Shown: positions 18,975 to 27,790, numbered from the stretch's first letter. The stretch is DNA of 42,500 bases from Symbiodinium natans (GCA_905221605.1 CAJNDS010000435.1:576730-619229), one strand, 5' to 3'. A program made the numbers and translations. Notes: a model not told the origin generated them from the letters alone.

Positions 18975-19081
18975 GCCCAGTCTGACCCAGATGCCGTCGA
19001 CCGCCGTGGCCTCACGGCGCTCGCAGCAGCCGCGCGTGCACAGCGATGGGAGGCCTCCGTGGCATTCAGGGCTTCATCAGG
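18975..19081 (+). CDS. Ankyrin-repeat exon (putative)
   Basis: After ACACAACAG^ the frame AQSDPDAVDRRGLTALAAAA continues RAQRWEASVAFR. The D-x-x-G-L-T-A-L-x-x-A core is a textbook ankyrin start and completes the repeat begun in 18636-18687. It ends at TTCATCAGG^GTTTAGGG. This join is the best evidence for a spliced + strand ankyrin gene. Confidence 0.65.
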
Positions 19082-19237
19082 GTTTAGGGTTTAGGGACCA
19101 ACCTAAATCTCAATCTGTGGTTTAGGGAATAGAGTAGGAAGGGTTTCGAGTTGACGGTAAGGTTGAAGTGAAGACTGGGCTCCATAGAAGTTTTACACGG
19201 CTGACCGCCCCTGGCAAACTCCATGAACGGTGTTTGA

Positions 19238-19366
19238 GTTTAGGGTTTAGGGTTTTTAGGGTTTTTAGGGTTTAGGGCTTAGGGCTTAGGGCTTAGGGCT
19301 TAGGGCTTAGGGCTTAGGGCTTAGGGTTTAGGGTTTAGGGTTTAGGGTTTAGGGTTTAGGGTTTAG
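19238..19366. repeat. TTTAGGG/CTTAGGG array
   Basis: TTTAGGG with an internal CTTAGGG run. It abuts the left arm of the palindrome at 19367. Confidence 0.95.
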
Positions 19367-19568
19367 GGCTCCCGGACCCTTCCCAAACCCTTCTTCCTCG
19401 CGATACCTTCGCACCAGAAAGCACCCGCAACCCTAAACCCTCACACCCTAAAGATGCGACCAGTGGTCCGAATCCCCGGGCTTTAGGGTGTCAGGGTTTA
19501 GGGTTGCGGGTGCTTTCTGGTGCGAAGGCATCGCGAGGAAGAAGGGTTTGGGAAGGGCCCGGGAGCCC
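19367..19568. repeat. 88-bp near-perfect palindrome around a tiny island
   Basis: The left arm 19367-19453 (GGGCTCCCGGACCCTTCCC...) is the reverse complement of 19481-19568 with about three mismatches. The TTTAGGG array on its left and CCCTAAA on its right (19569-19605) extend the symmetry. The spacer (19454-19480) could encode CDQWSESPG. Confidence 0.9.
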
Positions 19569-19781
19569 TAAACCCTAAACCCTAAACTTTAAACCCTAAA
19601 CTTTGATCGGCTCCAACCCGCCCATTTAGGGCTTGTGGTTTGGAGCTTCGGGCTTCTTGGAGTTTGGGGTTTGGGGTTTAGGGTTAGGGTTGTTTGGGGT
19701 TTGGGGTTTAGGGTTTAGGGTTTAGGGCTTAGGGCTTAGGGTTTAGGGTTTAGGGTTTAGGGTGTAGGTTGTGTTTCCAAG

Positions 19782-19814
19782 CCGGCAAGAGCAGAGGCAA
19801 GTCGTTTATTTTGC
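19782..19814 (+). CDS. Putative short exon with consensus donor
   Basis: Island between TTTCCAAG^ and TTTTGC^GTAAGT, the best donor match in the window. All three frames are open over its 33 bases, so no peptide is claimed. Confidence 0.3.
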
Positions 19815-19895
19815 GTAAGTCTCAATTGTGTATGGTTGGGGCGAGATGCTCCAAAACAAGCATTTCTTGAGGATGAGGGCTTCTTTTGGGTTGAG

Positions 19896-20004
19896 GGTTT
19901 ACTGTGATTTTGAAACTTTGCGTCGGGATTTGGTTTGTCGCGGTCACACCGGAGGTCTGCAGCAAGCTGCTCGAGTATGGCTGCTGCCAGAGCCCTGGCT
20001 CAGG
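19896..20004 (+). CDS. Ankyrin-like exon (putative)
   Basis: After TTGGGTTGAG^ the frame contains LCVGIWFVAVTPEVCSKLLE then YGCCQSPGS, ending at GCTCAGG^GTTTAGGG. PEVCSKLLEYGC matches an ankyrin second helix. An overlapping frame is also open for 60 codons; the ankyrin-like reading is preferred. Confidence 0.42.
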
Positions 20005-20427
20005 GTTTAGGGTATAGGGTATAGTAGGGTTGCAACCTCCTGCCTCGAAGGGCGAAGAAGGAGAAGCCGGTCGCAGGGCGTCAGATGGCGTTTAGGGTTT
20101 AGGGCCTTCGGGTTTAGGGTTTAGGGTTTAGGTTTCAGGGTGTGGGGTTTTGCAGGGTTTAGGGTTCAGGGTGTAGGGTTTAGGTTTAGGGTTCAGGGTT
20201 CAGGGTTCAGGGCTCAGGGTTTAGGGAGGCTTGGTTTCCCTCCCGCACTGATCTGCTTGGCGTCATCGGAGCCCTCTGCAGCGAAAGGTGACAAGGGGGC
20301 CATTCGAGGAGAGAGAGAACAGGGTCTGCAACCTTTATGAGCATGTCCCTCTACAGGTGTACTGGGACAAAACCCTAAGCCCTAAACCCTAAACCCCCAA
20401 CCCCAAACCATATTCGGTTTAGCATGG

Positions 20428-20895
20428 GTGGTTTGGGTCGTGTGGGTTTTAGGGTCGTCAGCTTCACTTTGTTTTCGGGCCTTGTTTTCGATCTCCTGTA
20501 CACCTTGCCAATTAAGGATCCAGAATGGCAATGGCCCATGTGAGAGGTGCAAGAAAAGGGCAAATATTGTGGCAACAATGCCACCGGCACGACGCCGCAG
20601 GCTGACTTTGTGTGAAGTGTACCAAGTTCTATGCACAGATCCCTCAAGTGAAGGAAACAAGACCAAAGCAAAAGTGGGAATTCTCCCAGTGTATGACTTG
20701 AAAGGAGCAAGATATGGTTACCGCACTGCCCTGGTGCTGGCACAAGAGCATCCTGGGAATTGGCAGCTCTTGATCCCTGGTGCTGGCAATGCACCTATCA
20801 ACATCACAACTGCACTGGGTGTCCCGGACACAACCTTCACTGTCAGGCCAAGGGTTTGGCCTTCTGGTTTCAGTTGCAGGGCTTTAGGGTTCTGA
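20428..20895 (+). CDS. 155-codon ORF of different codon use, product unknown
   Basis: From about 20517 (AATTAAG^G) to about 20850 the frame uses many A/T-ending codons, unlike neighbouring islands. It contains CTPC...GPCERCKKRANI followed by PPARRRRL, loosely recalling a Zn2Cys6-type cluster but lacking its full cysteine set. Then come KVGILPVYDLKGARYGYRTA and LVLAQEHPGNWQLLIPGAGN. It could be a transferred or retroposed fragment, or an exon of another gene. Confidence 0.5.
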   Translation: MVWVVWVLGSSASLCFRALFSISCTPCQLRIQNGNGPCERCKKRANIVATMPPARRRRLTLCEVYQVLCTDPSSEGNKTKAKVGILPVYDLKGARYGYRTALVLAQEHPGNWQLLIPGAGNAPINITTALGVPDTTFTVRPRVWPSGFSCRALGF

Positions 20896-20952
20896 GGGCT
20901 TAGAATTCAGCAGCAGGTTCCACACCCCTAAACCAACCCCGAGCCCCACAAG

Positions 20953-21026
20953 TTTCGTCCTTGAAGAGCTGTTACGAGAAAACCCCGCAATTCCTCAGAG
21001 CAGCAAAACTCCTGAACCCTGCCCCC
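20953..21026 (+). CDS. Putative internal exon, product unknown
   Basis: After CCCCACAAG^ the frame FVLEELLRENPAIPQSSKTP then EPCP ends at TGCCCCC^GTAAAT. The first half is an amphipathic helix. Confidence 0.4.
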
Positions 21027-21097
21027 GTAAATCACCCTAAACCCTAAACCCTTGACCCTTGAACCCTGCACCCTAAGCCTTAAACTCTACAGCCTAG

Positions 21098-21179
21098 ACC
21101 TCCATGGCTTGCACCGTGGGCTCGATGGCTTCACAACAGAATTCTTCATTCAACGCACGCGTCCCTACTTGGCTGAATG
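21098..21179 (+). CDS. Putative internal exon, product unknown
   Basis: After CAGCCTAG^ the frame LHGLHRGLDGFTTEFFIQRT then RPYLAE ends at CTGAATG^GTAGTC. It joins in phase to 21026. Well-balanced sequence, no family recognised. Confidence 0.45.
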
Positions 21180-21522
21180 GTAGTCCTGTTTAGGGCGTAC
21201 CGCTTTTAGGATTTTTGGGCTTCGGGCTTCTGGCATTTAGGGCTTGTAGAGTTTAGGGTGTAGAGTTCAGGGTTTATAGTGTTTAGGGCTTAGGTAGGAA
21301 CTGGTTAGGGCTTCAGGGCTTCTAGCATTTCGGGATTGCAATGTTCGGGACATTAGGATTAGATGACCATCTTGTGCTGCAGCCAGGATAGTTTAATAAG
21401 CAATACAGCATGACATATGGCGGAACCGCAGCCCCAAAATCATAAACCCTAAACCCTAAACCCTAAACCCTGAACCCTGAACCCTGAACCCTAAACCCTA
21501 ACGCTCGCAAAGCGCCCGCAAG

Positions 21523-21604
21523 GCACCACTGGCCGCAGCGGGGACGTGGCCTTCCGTGTGGCACAACACGCGAGCGGGGGCCCTCACAGATCCATGCTTT
21601 CTTG
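21523..21604 (+). CDS. Putative exon whose donor lies in a family B element
   Basis: After CGCCCGCAAG^ the frame HHWPQRGRGLPCGTTRERGP then SQIHAFL ends at TTTCTTG^GTAGCC. GTAGCC is the terminal inverted repeat of the family B element that begins there, so the element would define the 5' splice site. Confidence 0.4.
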
Positions 21605-21764
21605 GTAGCCCAGAGGTACCCTTGACCCCTTTTTTGAGGGTTTAGGGTTCAGGGTTTAGGGTTTAGGGCTCAGGGTTTAGGGTTTAGGGTTCAGAGTTGT
21701 TTAATAAAGTAGCCAACCAGCAAAAAAGGGTACCCTGATTATAAGATGCTTACTGGGTTACCAG
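21604..21764. mobile_element. Family B element with an inserted TTTAGGG array
   Basis: Same ends as 14501-14614 (TTGGTAGCCCAG...CTGGGTTACCAG), but the middle carries 21636-21700 of TTTAGGG-type repeats after ACCCCTTTTTTGAGGG. The element would start with GT and end with AG. Confidence 0.75.
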
Positions 21765-21885
21765 AATTTCAATCACTATATAAACCATTGTGCCTTATGA
21801 ACTTTGCGTGCCCCATGAGCCCTAAGAGAAACTCCCCTGCTATAGCCCAACACCCTTGAAGCCTTGAAGAACCCCTAAACCGTAA

Positions 21886-21960
21886 GCCCTAAACCCTAAA
21901 CCCTAAACCCTAAACCCTAAACCCTAAACCCTAAACCCTAAACCCTAAACCCTAAACCCT
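21886..21960. repeat. CCCTAAA array
   Basis: About eleven perfect units. Confidence 0.95.
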
Positions 21961-22124
21961 TGCTTGAACCCTAGGCACTTTCAGGCCTGAGCCTGCAATA
22001 GATCCAAGGATTCGGGCTCAGGTCCAGGGACCATGGCTCAGTGGCTTCAGGGGATGAGGCTTTAGGGCTTAGGGTTTAGGGTTTAGGGTTTAGGTTGTAG
22101 GTGAGGGTTCACGTTGAGTTGTAG

Positions 22125-22198
22125 GGCTTTCCAATCGCCATCTCGCTGCTTGGGGCGGAAGGTCCTCTGGTGCTTGCAAGCTTCGGTCCCCATGCCTC
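22125..22198 (+). CDS. Putative internal exon, product unknown
   Basis: After GAGTTGTAG^ the hydrophobic frame GFPIAISLLGAEGPLVLASF then GPHAS runs to ATGCCTC^GTGAAT. Possibly a membrane or helix segment. Confidence 0.35.
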
Positions 22199-22363
22199 GT
22201 GAATCAGCTCTGCCCCCTGAACCCTGAACCCTGAACCCTAAACCCTAAACCCTAAACCCTAAAGCCTAAACCCTAAACCCTGAACCCTAAACCGCACATC
22301 CTGTAGCCCGTCTGGACACCCAACGAAACCTTGAACCCTTCAGCCCATGAACCCGTCAGCATT

Positions 22364-22457
22364 GGGATGTTCCACCTTTTACTACCAGTCCTCAAGAGGG
22401 ATTGTCATCGGGCTATTATAATCCCTATCAAGGGCTGAAGCATAAGGGGAACATCCC
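22364..22457. mobile_element. Family A inverted-repeat element
   Basis: GGGATGTTCCACCTTTTACT at the left and AAGGGGAACATCCC at the right pair as terminal inverted repeats. Related copies lie at 24099-24176, 27433-27586 and 41928-42017. Confidence 0.7.
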
Positions 22458-22709
22458 TTAAACCCCAAAGCCCTAAACCCTAAACCCTAGTAAAACCCCA
22501 AAGCCCTAAATGGGCAAAGGCTTGGCGGCCGAGCGTCCCAACGCGACTGAGCAGGAGGCAGGTAGGGTTTAGGGTTGAGGGTTGAGGGTTTAGGGTATTA
22601 GGATTTGGAATCTAGGGATCAGGGTTTAGGGCTCAAGGTGTTTCAGCTGAGGGCTGGGTGCCCTCCAGTCTGCCTAAACCCCAAACCCTATGCGGGGATG
22701 TGGTATCAG

Positions 22710-22774
22710 ATTGTTAGGAAAGACGTGAAACATGTCTTTTCCGTACTTGTGGCTGAACTCAGGAGCTTTCCACA
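22710..22774 (+). CDS. Putative internal exon, product unknown
   Basis: After TGTGGTATCAG^ the frame IVRKDVKHVFSVLVAELRSF ends at TTTCCACA^GTGAGA, a good donor. Leaves phase 2. Confidence 0.4.
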
Positions 22775-22857
22775 GTGAGAAAAGTAGACAAGCAGGGTCT
22801 GGGTGGTTGGACCTTGGTTAGGGGGGCGGCTTAGCCCAGGTAATCCCTCAACCGGAG

Positions 22858-23004
22858 CCCCCTGGTAGTCCTGGTTGGTACCCCTTCAAAGAGTAACGGG
22901 CTTGGCTTTGAAGCTTTAAACTCCGCTAAAGCCGTATATGTTACCTCAAGGGGTGACAGGGGATTTGTCGCTGGGTTGATTCCTGAGAAAGTTCCTTCCC
23001 CCTT
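22858..23004 (+). CDS. Putative internal exon, product unknown
   Basis: The + frame is open about 53 codons (SPLVVLVGTPSKSNGLGFEA, SAKAVYVTSRGDRGFVAGLI) and ends at CCCCCTT^GTAAGG. A longer minus-strand ORF (115 codons) covers the same bases. The + strand is preferred because of splice signals and neighbouring exons, but this is not certain. Confidence 0.4.
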
Positions 23005-23101
23005 GTAAGGTGCTCTACTGTTCAATATTCCAAGCCTGTTCAGAAGCATGTGGGGTTCTGTGGTTTGGGGTTTAGGGGGGCAAGGGCTCCGCTTGAGCAA
23101 G

Positions 23102-23222
23102 GAGTACTTACGTACCATTATCGGGTTTCGGGTGGCTGAGATCACCAGAACGAAGTAGGCCTGTTTGTTCGACATCAATATTGCTTGTTGTCGTCATAGC
23201 CGTGGTGCACTCTAGCACAGAT
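23102..23222 (+). CDS. Putative internal exon with hydrophobic segment
   Basis: After TTGAGCAAG^ the frame STYVPLSGFGWLRSPERSRP continues to TSILLVVVIAVVHSSTD, which could be a short membrane segment. Several donors are possible; the frame ends in TGA at 23229. Confidence 0.38.
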
Positions 23223-23367
23223 GTACGCTGACCTAAACCCTGACCCTTTCTTTCCTATGTGCCGAACCCTAAACCCTAAACCGTGAACCCTCTAAACCCT
23301 AAACCCTGAACCCCCTAAACCCTATAACCTGAACACCCTACACCCTACTGAACCCTCCCTTAGTCAG

Positions 23368-23442
23368 GTCGCCGGGGCCAAGCAGGCTGCTGAGGTCCTT
23401 GACGAGATCTTCACGCGACGGGCACGGGGCTTAGCGTTCAAG
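23368..23442 (+). CDS. Putative internal exon, product unknown
   Basis: After CCCTTAGTCAG^ the frame VAGAKQAAEVLDEIFTRRAR then GLAFK is exactly 25 codons, ending at GTTCAAG^GTTAAG. The helical AEVLDEIFTRR is convincingly protein-like. CCCTAAA lies upstream and TTTAGGG downstream. Confidence 0.5.
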
Positions 23443-23551
23443 GTTAAGGGGCTTAGGGCTTATAAAGGGTTTAGGGTTTAGGGCGTAGGGTCACACGTTT
23501 AGGGTTTAGAGTCACACGCTTAGGGTTGTAATTAGATTTTAGGATTTTAGG

Positions 23552-23655
23552 TTTTCAGGGTTTCAGGGTTTTAGGGTTTTAGGGTTTTAGGGTTTTAGGG
23601 TTTTCGGGTTTTAGGGTTTTAGGGTTTTGTTAGGTTTTTTAGGGTTTTAGGGTTT
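23552..23655. repeat. TTTTAGGG 8-mer array
   Basis: About a dozen TTTTAGGG units, the complement of the CCCTAAAA unit at 16507-16680. Confidence 0.9.
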
Positions 23656-23769
23656 TTGGGTTCACGGGATGTGGCGGCGTGGCGCGGCCTGGCGTCTGGG
23701 TGCAGAGCCTAGAGATTGAGCCCCCCGAGCCATTAAGCTCTAAGCCCTAAAGCCTAAAGCCCCAAAGCC

Positions 23770-23990
23770 CCCCCTAAACCCTAAACCCTAAACCCTAAAC
23801 CCTAAACCCTAAACCCTAAACCCTAAGCCCTAAAGCCCCAAAGCCCCAGATCCTCTGGGCCCTCTCAAGCCCCAAATCCTCTAAACCCTCAAGCCCCAAA
23901 ACCCTAAAAGCCCCCAAACCCCTAGAAGCCTAAACCCCAAACCCTAGACCCCAAACCCCAAACCCTAAACTCTAAACCCTAAACCCAAAG
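23770..23990. repeat. CCCTAAA array with decayed tail
   Basis: Pure CCCTAAA to 23828, then degenerate CCCCAAA/CCCTAGA units to about 23990. No gene in this stretch. Confidence 0.85.
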
Positions 23991-24098
23991 ACCCCAAAAG
24001 CCCGAAATTTCTGAACCTTGCCTCTGCCGCCCAGGAACGGCCTCGCGCAGGGATCTCAGCAGTTCGTTTGGGGCTTTTTTGGTTAAGGTTGAGGGCTT

Positions 24099-24176
24099 GG
24101 GATGTTCCCCCTTACACTAACAGTCCTTAAGAGGGATTTTAGTACCCTCCATTATAATCCCTATTGAGGACCGTAC
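24099..24176. mobile_element. Family A element, truncated or diverged copy
   Basis: GGGATGTTCCCCCTTACACT and AACAGTCCTTAAGAGGGATT match the left half of 41928-42017; the right arm is degenerate. Confidence 0.55.
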
Positions 24177-24182
24177 ACGGAC

Positions 24183-24560
24183 TTGGCATCAAGAACTTTC
24201 CAGGGCAAGAACATGATCCGATGTGAGCTAGGCTTTTTCAGGGTTCAGGGCAGAAAGGCTTCACTTCCAGAGGCAGAACCAGGGTTCCTCTCGGTTCAAA
24301 CGCGCCCCCACACTTCTTTACCGCTGTTGGGGATCCTGGCAAGTGTGAGCTTCCCCGCGGCGCAAACCTTAGCCTGGATTGCCACAAATTTGTTACCTGA
24401 ACGATCTCAACGTGACAACATTCGCTATGTGAGTGTTGGCTTGGCTGGTTCGGCTTTGGCCGACTTGAAATTTGAGTTCGGTCTCTACGCTTGGGCTTGG
24501 CTGCTGGCGCGGGTCTGCACCGTTTCGAGTTGTACTCTTGTCCAGCTGACCAATTTTTCT
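24183..24560 (+). CDS. Long coding-like ORF, possibly membrane protein segment
   Basis: The frame is open about 125 codons before running into the CCCTACA array. Likely start at GGGTTCAG^ (24249). Hydrophobic parts are LPLLGILASVSFPAAQTLAW and FEFGLYAWAWLLARV, separated by NLLPERSQRDNIRYV. A consensus donor (GCTAT^GTGAGT at 24429) could end it after the first part. Product unknown. Confidence 0.45.
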
Positions 24561-24565
24561 CCCTG

Positions 24566-24640
24566 CGCCCTACACCCTACACCCTACACCCTACACCCTA
24601 CACCCTACACCCTACACCCTACACCCTACACCCTACACCA
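24566..24640. repeat. CCCTACA-variant array
   Basis: About ten homogeneous CCCTACA units; the last LHPTPYT repeats of the ORF upstream are its translation. Confidence 0.95.
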
Positions 24641-24856
24641 AATTTGTAATATGCCCTAAATGGCACACCTTCCGAATGTTTTCTTCTTCTGTCTTAACAC
24701 GCACGAAGGTCCAAGACCCCGGGCCAAGGACTAGACGGTTTAGGCTTTTGGTTTTAGGGTTTACCTAGACCCTAAACCCCAGACCCCAAACCCCAAACCC
24801 CAAACCCCAAACCCTAAACCCTAAACCCTAAACCCCAAACCCTAAACCCATACCAG

Positions 24857-24938
24857 GGTTCAGAGTCCTAGAACACAGTGTTTGGAGCTCCATCCTGAAA
24901 AGCCGGCAGCAGCGGAAAGTCAAATCTGAATGTCACCT
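24857..24938 (+). CDS. Putative internal exon, product unknown
   Basis: After CCATACCAG^ the frame FRVLEHSVWSSILKSRQQRK then VKSECHL ends at CACCT^GTCGGG. Basic helix; open to 24991. Confidence 0.42.
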
Positions 24939-25073
24939 GTCGGGCCCCAAGCCCAAAGCCCTTAGCTGTGGGGCTTAGGCTTCCTGAGCCCAAAACGCTT
25001 CGCTTGAGGAGTTAGGGTTCCCGAAACCCTAAATCCCAAACCCTAAACCCTAAACCCTATCAAGCCTCAACAG

Positions 25074-25176
25074 GGTGCAGAGCCGAGATGCCGATGAAGC
25101 AATCCGAGGCCAAGTCGCTGTCGGATTTCTTCGGCCGCCAGGACGGGGCTCCTGGTTTTTCTCAGAGCTTTGGGGG
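25074..25176 (+). CDS. Putative exon island; frame ambiguous
   Basis: After CCTCAACAG^ two frames look coding: AEMPMKQSEAKSLSDFFGRQ and VQSRDADEAIRGQVAVGFLR. Bracketed by CCCTAAA (25021-25060) and TTTAGGG (25177-25228). Confidence 0.35.
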
Positions 25177-25285
25177 GTTTAGGGTTTAGGGTTTAGGGTT
25201 TGGGGTTTAGGGTTTAGGGTTTAGGGTTCCCCTTTTCGGGGGGTTCTTGCAATTAGGATTGTCTCGTCCTGGGGTGGTTTTTCAG

Positions 25286-25428
25286 GGTCCCCTAAGCCCG
25301 TCCTTGTTGGGAATTGGGGGCTCCAATTCGGGTTTGGAGTCCATAGAGTTTGGGGCGGCCACGGCGGCTGCAGCCACCTCACTTTTCGGGTATCGCCGTG
25401 ATTATGGCTGCTTGGATGTTGCTTCGCA
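25286..25428 (+). CDS. Putative internal exon with strong splice sites
   Basis: Acceptor GGGTGGTTTTTCAG^ and donor GCTTCGCA^GTGAGA are both near consensus. The 47-codon frame has GPLSPSLLGIGGSNSGLESI, EFGAATAAAATS and LFGYRRDYGCLDVAS. Leaves phase 2, compatible with 25505. Product unknown. Confidence 0.5.
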
Positions 25429-25504
25429 GTGAGAACCAAGAATCATACGGGAGTAATTCGTCTACCGTCGCCGATTACACCGACCGAAAACCCCTGAAAC
25501 GCAG

Positions 25505-25571
25505 TCAACTCGCTGAATCCTGTTCGCACTCACTTCGGGGGGTCTCAACTTTCCTTCCCTCCCTGGCCCAG
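25505..25571 (+). CDS. Putative internal exon, product unknown
   Basis: After GAAACGCAG^ the frame QLAESCSHSLRGVSTFLPSL then AQ ends at GGCCCAG^GTAGAC. Enters in the phase left by 25428. Confidence 0.43.
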
Positions 25572-25810
25572 GTAGACTCAGGGTTTCTACCTGCAGGGTT
25601 TCGGGTTTTTGGGACACCTGCAACTCTCTAACTACCTATGGCCTTGTAGCACTTGTTCTTTCAGGCTTCGTTTTAGGGTTTGGTTTTGTCGTTTACCGTC
25701 TAGAATTTGGGCTAACCCTAAACCCTAAACCCTATACCCTAAACCCTAAACCCTAAACCCTAAACCCTAAACCCTATAAATCCTAAACCCCTTGAACTCC
25801 TGAACCCCAG

Positions 25811-25901
25811 GGCCCCGAAACCCCCGAGCGCATGCAGGTGAAAGGCGATGTCGTGCATGGCGGCCGCCTCGGCAAGTGGGCAGAACCCCTCGCCCTATGG
25901 G
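25811..25901 (+). CDS. Putative internal exon, product unknown
   Basis: After TGAACCCCAG^ the frame GPETPERMQVKGDVVHGGRL then GKWAEPLALW ends at CTATGG^GGTTTC. CCCTAAA lies just upstream and TTTAGGG at 25942. Confidence 0.45.
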
Positions 25902-26298
25902 GTTTCATTCACATTTCGCTTCGGTTTTCTTTGGAGCCTAGGCTTTAGGGTTTAGGGTTTATATAGGGTTTAGGGTTTAGGTATTGCGTACTAAAAGGGG
26001 TACTTGGGGTGCTCGAGGCAGGGTGGGGTTCGGGGTTCGAAGGATTGGTAGCTGGGTTCCGAATTTGCTACAGTTAGCGTTTAGGGTTTCTGGTTTAGGG
26101 TTTAGGGCAACGATTACAAGCTTTAAGTTCCCAGGTCAGCAGGTTTTGTACTGGATACCAAGTTGAAACAGCCGCACAAAACCCACCCACTGCTGCATTA
26201 TTATGGACTCTTCCCCTGAAACCTAAACCCACTTGCAGAGCCCCTTGTTTTAACATCTAGTTTTTCAGGCATGGCTGAATCCCAAACCCAAGCCCTGT

Positions 26299-26450
26299 TA
26301 GGGTTTAGGGGTTTAGGGGTTTAGGGGTTTAGGGGTTTAGGGGTTTAGGGGTTTAGGGGTTTAGGGGTTTAGGGGTTTAGGGGTTTAGGGGTTCAGGGGC
26401 TTGGGGGCTTAGGGGCTTAGGGGCTTAGGGGTTTAGGGGTTTAGGGTCTT
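26299..26450. repeat. TTTAGGGG 8-mer array
   Basis: Twelve or more TTTAGGGG units passing into CTTAGGGG. A candidate short exon lies just upstream (26269-26296, MAESQTQA after TTTTTCAG^). Confidence 0.95.
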
Positions 26451-26495
26451 TGGGGTTTAGGGTTTAGGGTAGAACCCTACACTTCCTAGAATAAG

Positions 26496-26558
26496 GCATC
26501 GAGCCGCGCCCCTTCAAGTTGGAGCTCGAGACGCTGAAGCATCCAGCTTCCTGGGCCA
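26496..26558 (+). CDS. Putative short exon, product unknown
   Basis: After TAGAATAAG^ the frame IEPRPFKLELETLKHPASWA ends at GGGCCA^GTTTTT, directly at a T17-G19 homopolymer junction (26560-26595). Confidence 0.37.
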
Positions 26559-26599
26559 GTTTTTTTTTTTTTTTTTGGGGGGGGGGGGGGGGGGGTGGG

Positions 26600-27430
26600 G
26601 TGGGGTAGGGTTTATTATAGAGTTTAGGGCTTAGGTTAAGCCCCTTTAAAACCAAAAAAAGCTAGGTTGCTCTTGAGTCTAGATTATCGGGTGTAGGGCT
26701 AAGGCTGTTGGGTTTGGGTTTAGGCTTTTCCCTACACCACTAGACCCTGAACCCTAAACCCCTCAACCCTCAAGCCCCAAGCACTGGGAGCGCTTGGCTA
26801 CAAAAGGTTTGTCATCTATGCGGCAGGAGGGGTGATGTGAAAGACCTGCAAAGATGCGGCAAGGTATCCGATGAGAGTATTCATACAAGCCTTAGACTCT
26901 AAGCCTTAAACCCCTAAGCCTTAGACTAGAGAGAGCATCCCAACAAAGTGCGTCTAAGAACCTCAAGAGAATCCTCAGATTGGGACTTCTCGAAACCCAG
27001 GGCAAACCCGAAGCCCTCATAGACTGAAAAAAACCCTAATGCCTCCACCCTAAACCCTAAACTCTAACCCTATAATTAAACCCTATGAACCCTAAAAACC
27101 CTAAAAACCCTAAAAACCCTGAACCCTAAACCCCATAAACCCCATAAACCCTATAAACCCTATAAACCCTATAAACCCTATAAACCCTATAAACCCTATA
27201 AACCCTATAAACCCTATAAACCCTATAAACCCTATAAACCCTATAAACCCTAAACCCTAAACCCTAAACATTATTGCTGCACGCCAGTGATTCCGGTTTA
27301 AAAAAACACCCTAAACCCTAACCCTAAACCCTAAACCCTAACCCCCCCTGATTCTTGGGAGCCCCCGTATAACAGGGGGGGCCCTCGGTGTGGTCCAGGG
27401 CGGCGCACTCAGCTTCGGGACAGGGAGGCT
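26600..27430. other. Repeat-dominated region
   Basis: Degenerate CCCTAAA-like units, a 9-mer array (27127-27262) and short islands. The islands at 26782-26831 (LGALGYKRFVIYAAGG) and 27399-27434 (GGALSFGTGRL) are open but weak. Confidence 0.5.
27127..27262. repeat. CCCTATAAA 9-mer array
   Basis: About thirteen CCCTATAAA units, the complement of TTTATAGGG at 41284-41460. Confidence 0.95.
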
Positions 27431-27432
27431 CA

Positions 27433-27586
27433 GGGTGCCCTTAGACTAACAGTCCTTACTAGGGTTTAGGGCTTAGGGTTATGGTTTAGGGTTCAGGGTT
27501 TAGGGTTTAGGATTTAGGGTTTAGGGTTTAGGGTTGAGGGGATTGTGATGGGCATTAAAGACTGTTCGTATAAAGGGGAAGATCCC
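27433..27586. mobile_element. Family A element interrupted by a TTTAGGG array
   Basis: The left part GTGCCCTTAGACTAACAGTC and the right part AAAGGGGAAGATCCC match family A. Positions 27461-27540 are TTTAGGG-type repeats sitting in the middle at an AGGG site. Confidence 0.75.
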
Positions 27587-27790
27587 GAGGCTCAGGGTTT
27601 AGATTTCCAAAAGTTGGGGGCTTCAGGGTTTAGGCTTTAGGGTTCAGGGTTACAGTAGGGTCTGGGGTCTAGGGTTTAGGGCTTACCTGGGGTTTAGGGT
27701 TTAGGGTGTCAGGTGTCAGGCAGAAGTGCAGACGTTGATCACACATGAGAACGGGCCAAAACCGTGGTAATTGCGGTTTTATCTTGGCAG

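Noticed and set aside
20375-20794. Minus-strand ORFs opposite 20428-20895
   Set aside because: Codon pattern and amino-acid balance favour the + frame; the minus frames are probably shadows.
22831-23178. 115-codon minus-strand ORF
   Set aside because: The + strand of the same region has an open frame with splice signals and fits the direction of all ankyrin fragments. It is probably a shadow, though not excluded.
24565-24659. LHPTPYT repeats as a protein repeat domain
   Set aside because: Direct translation of the CCCTACA array at the end of an ORF.
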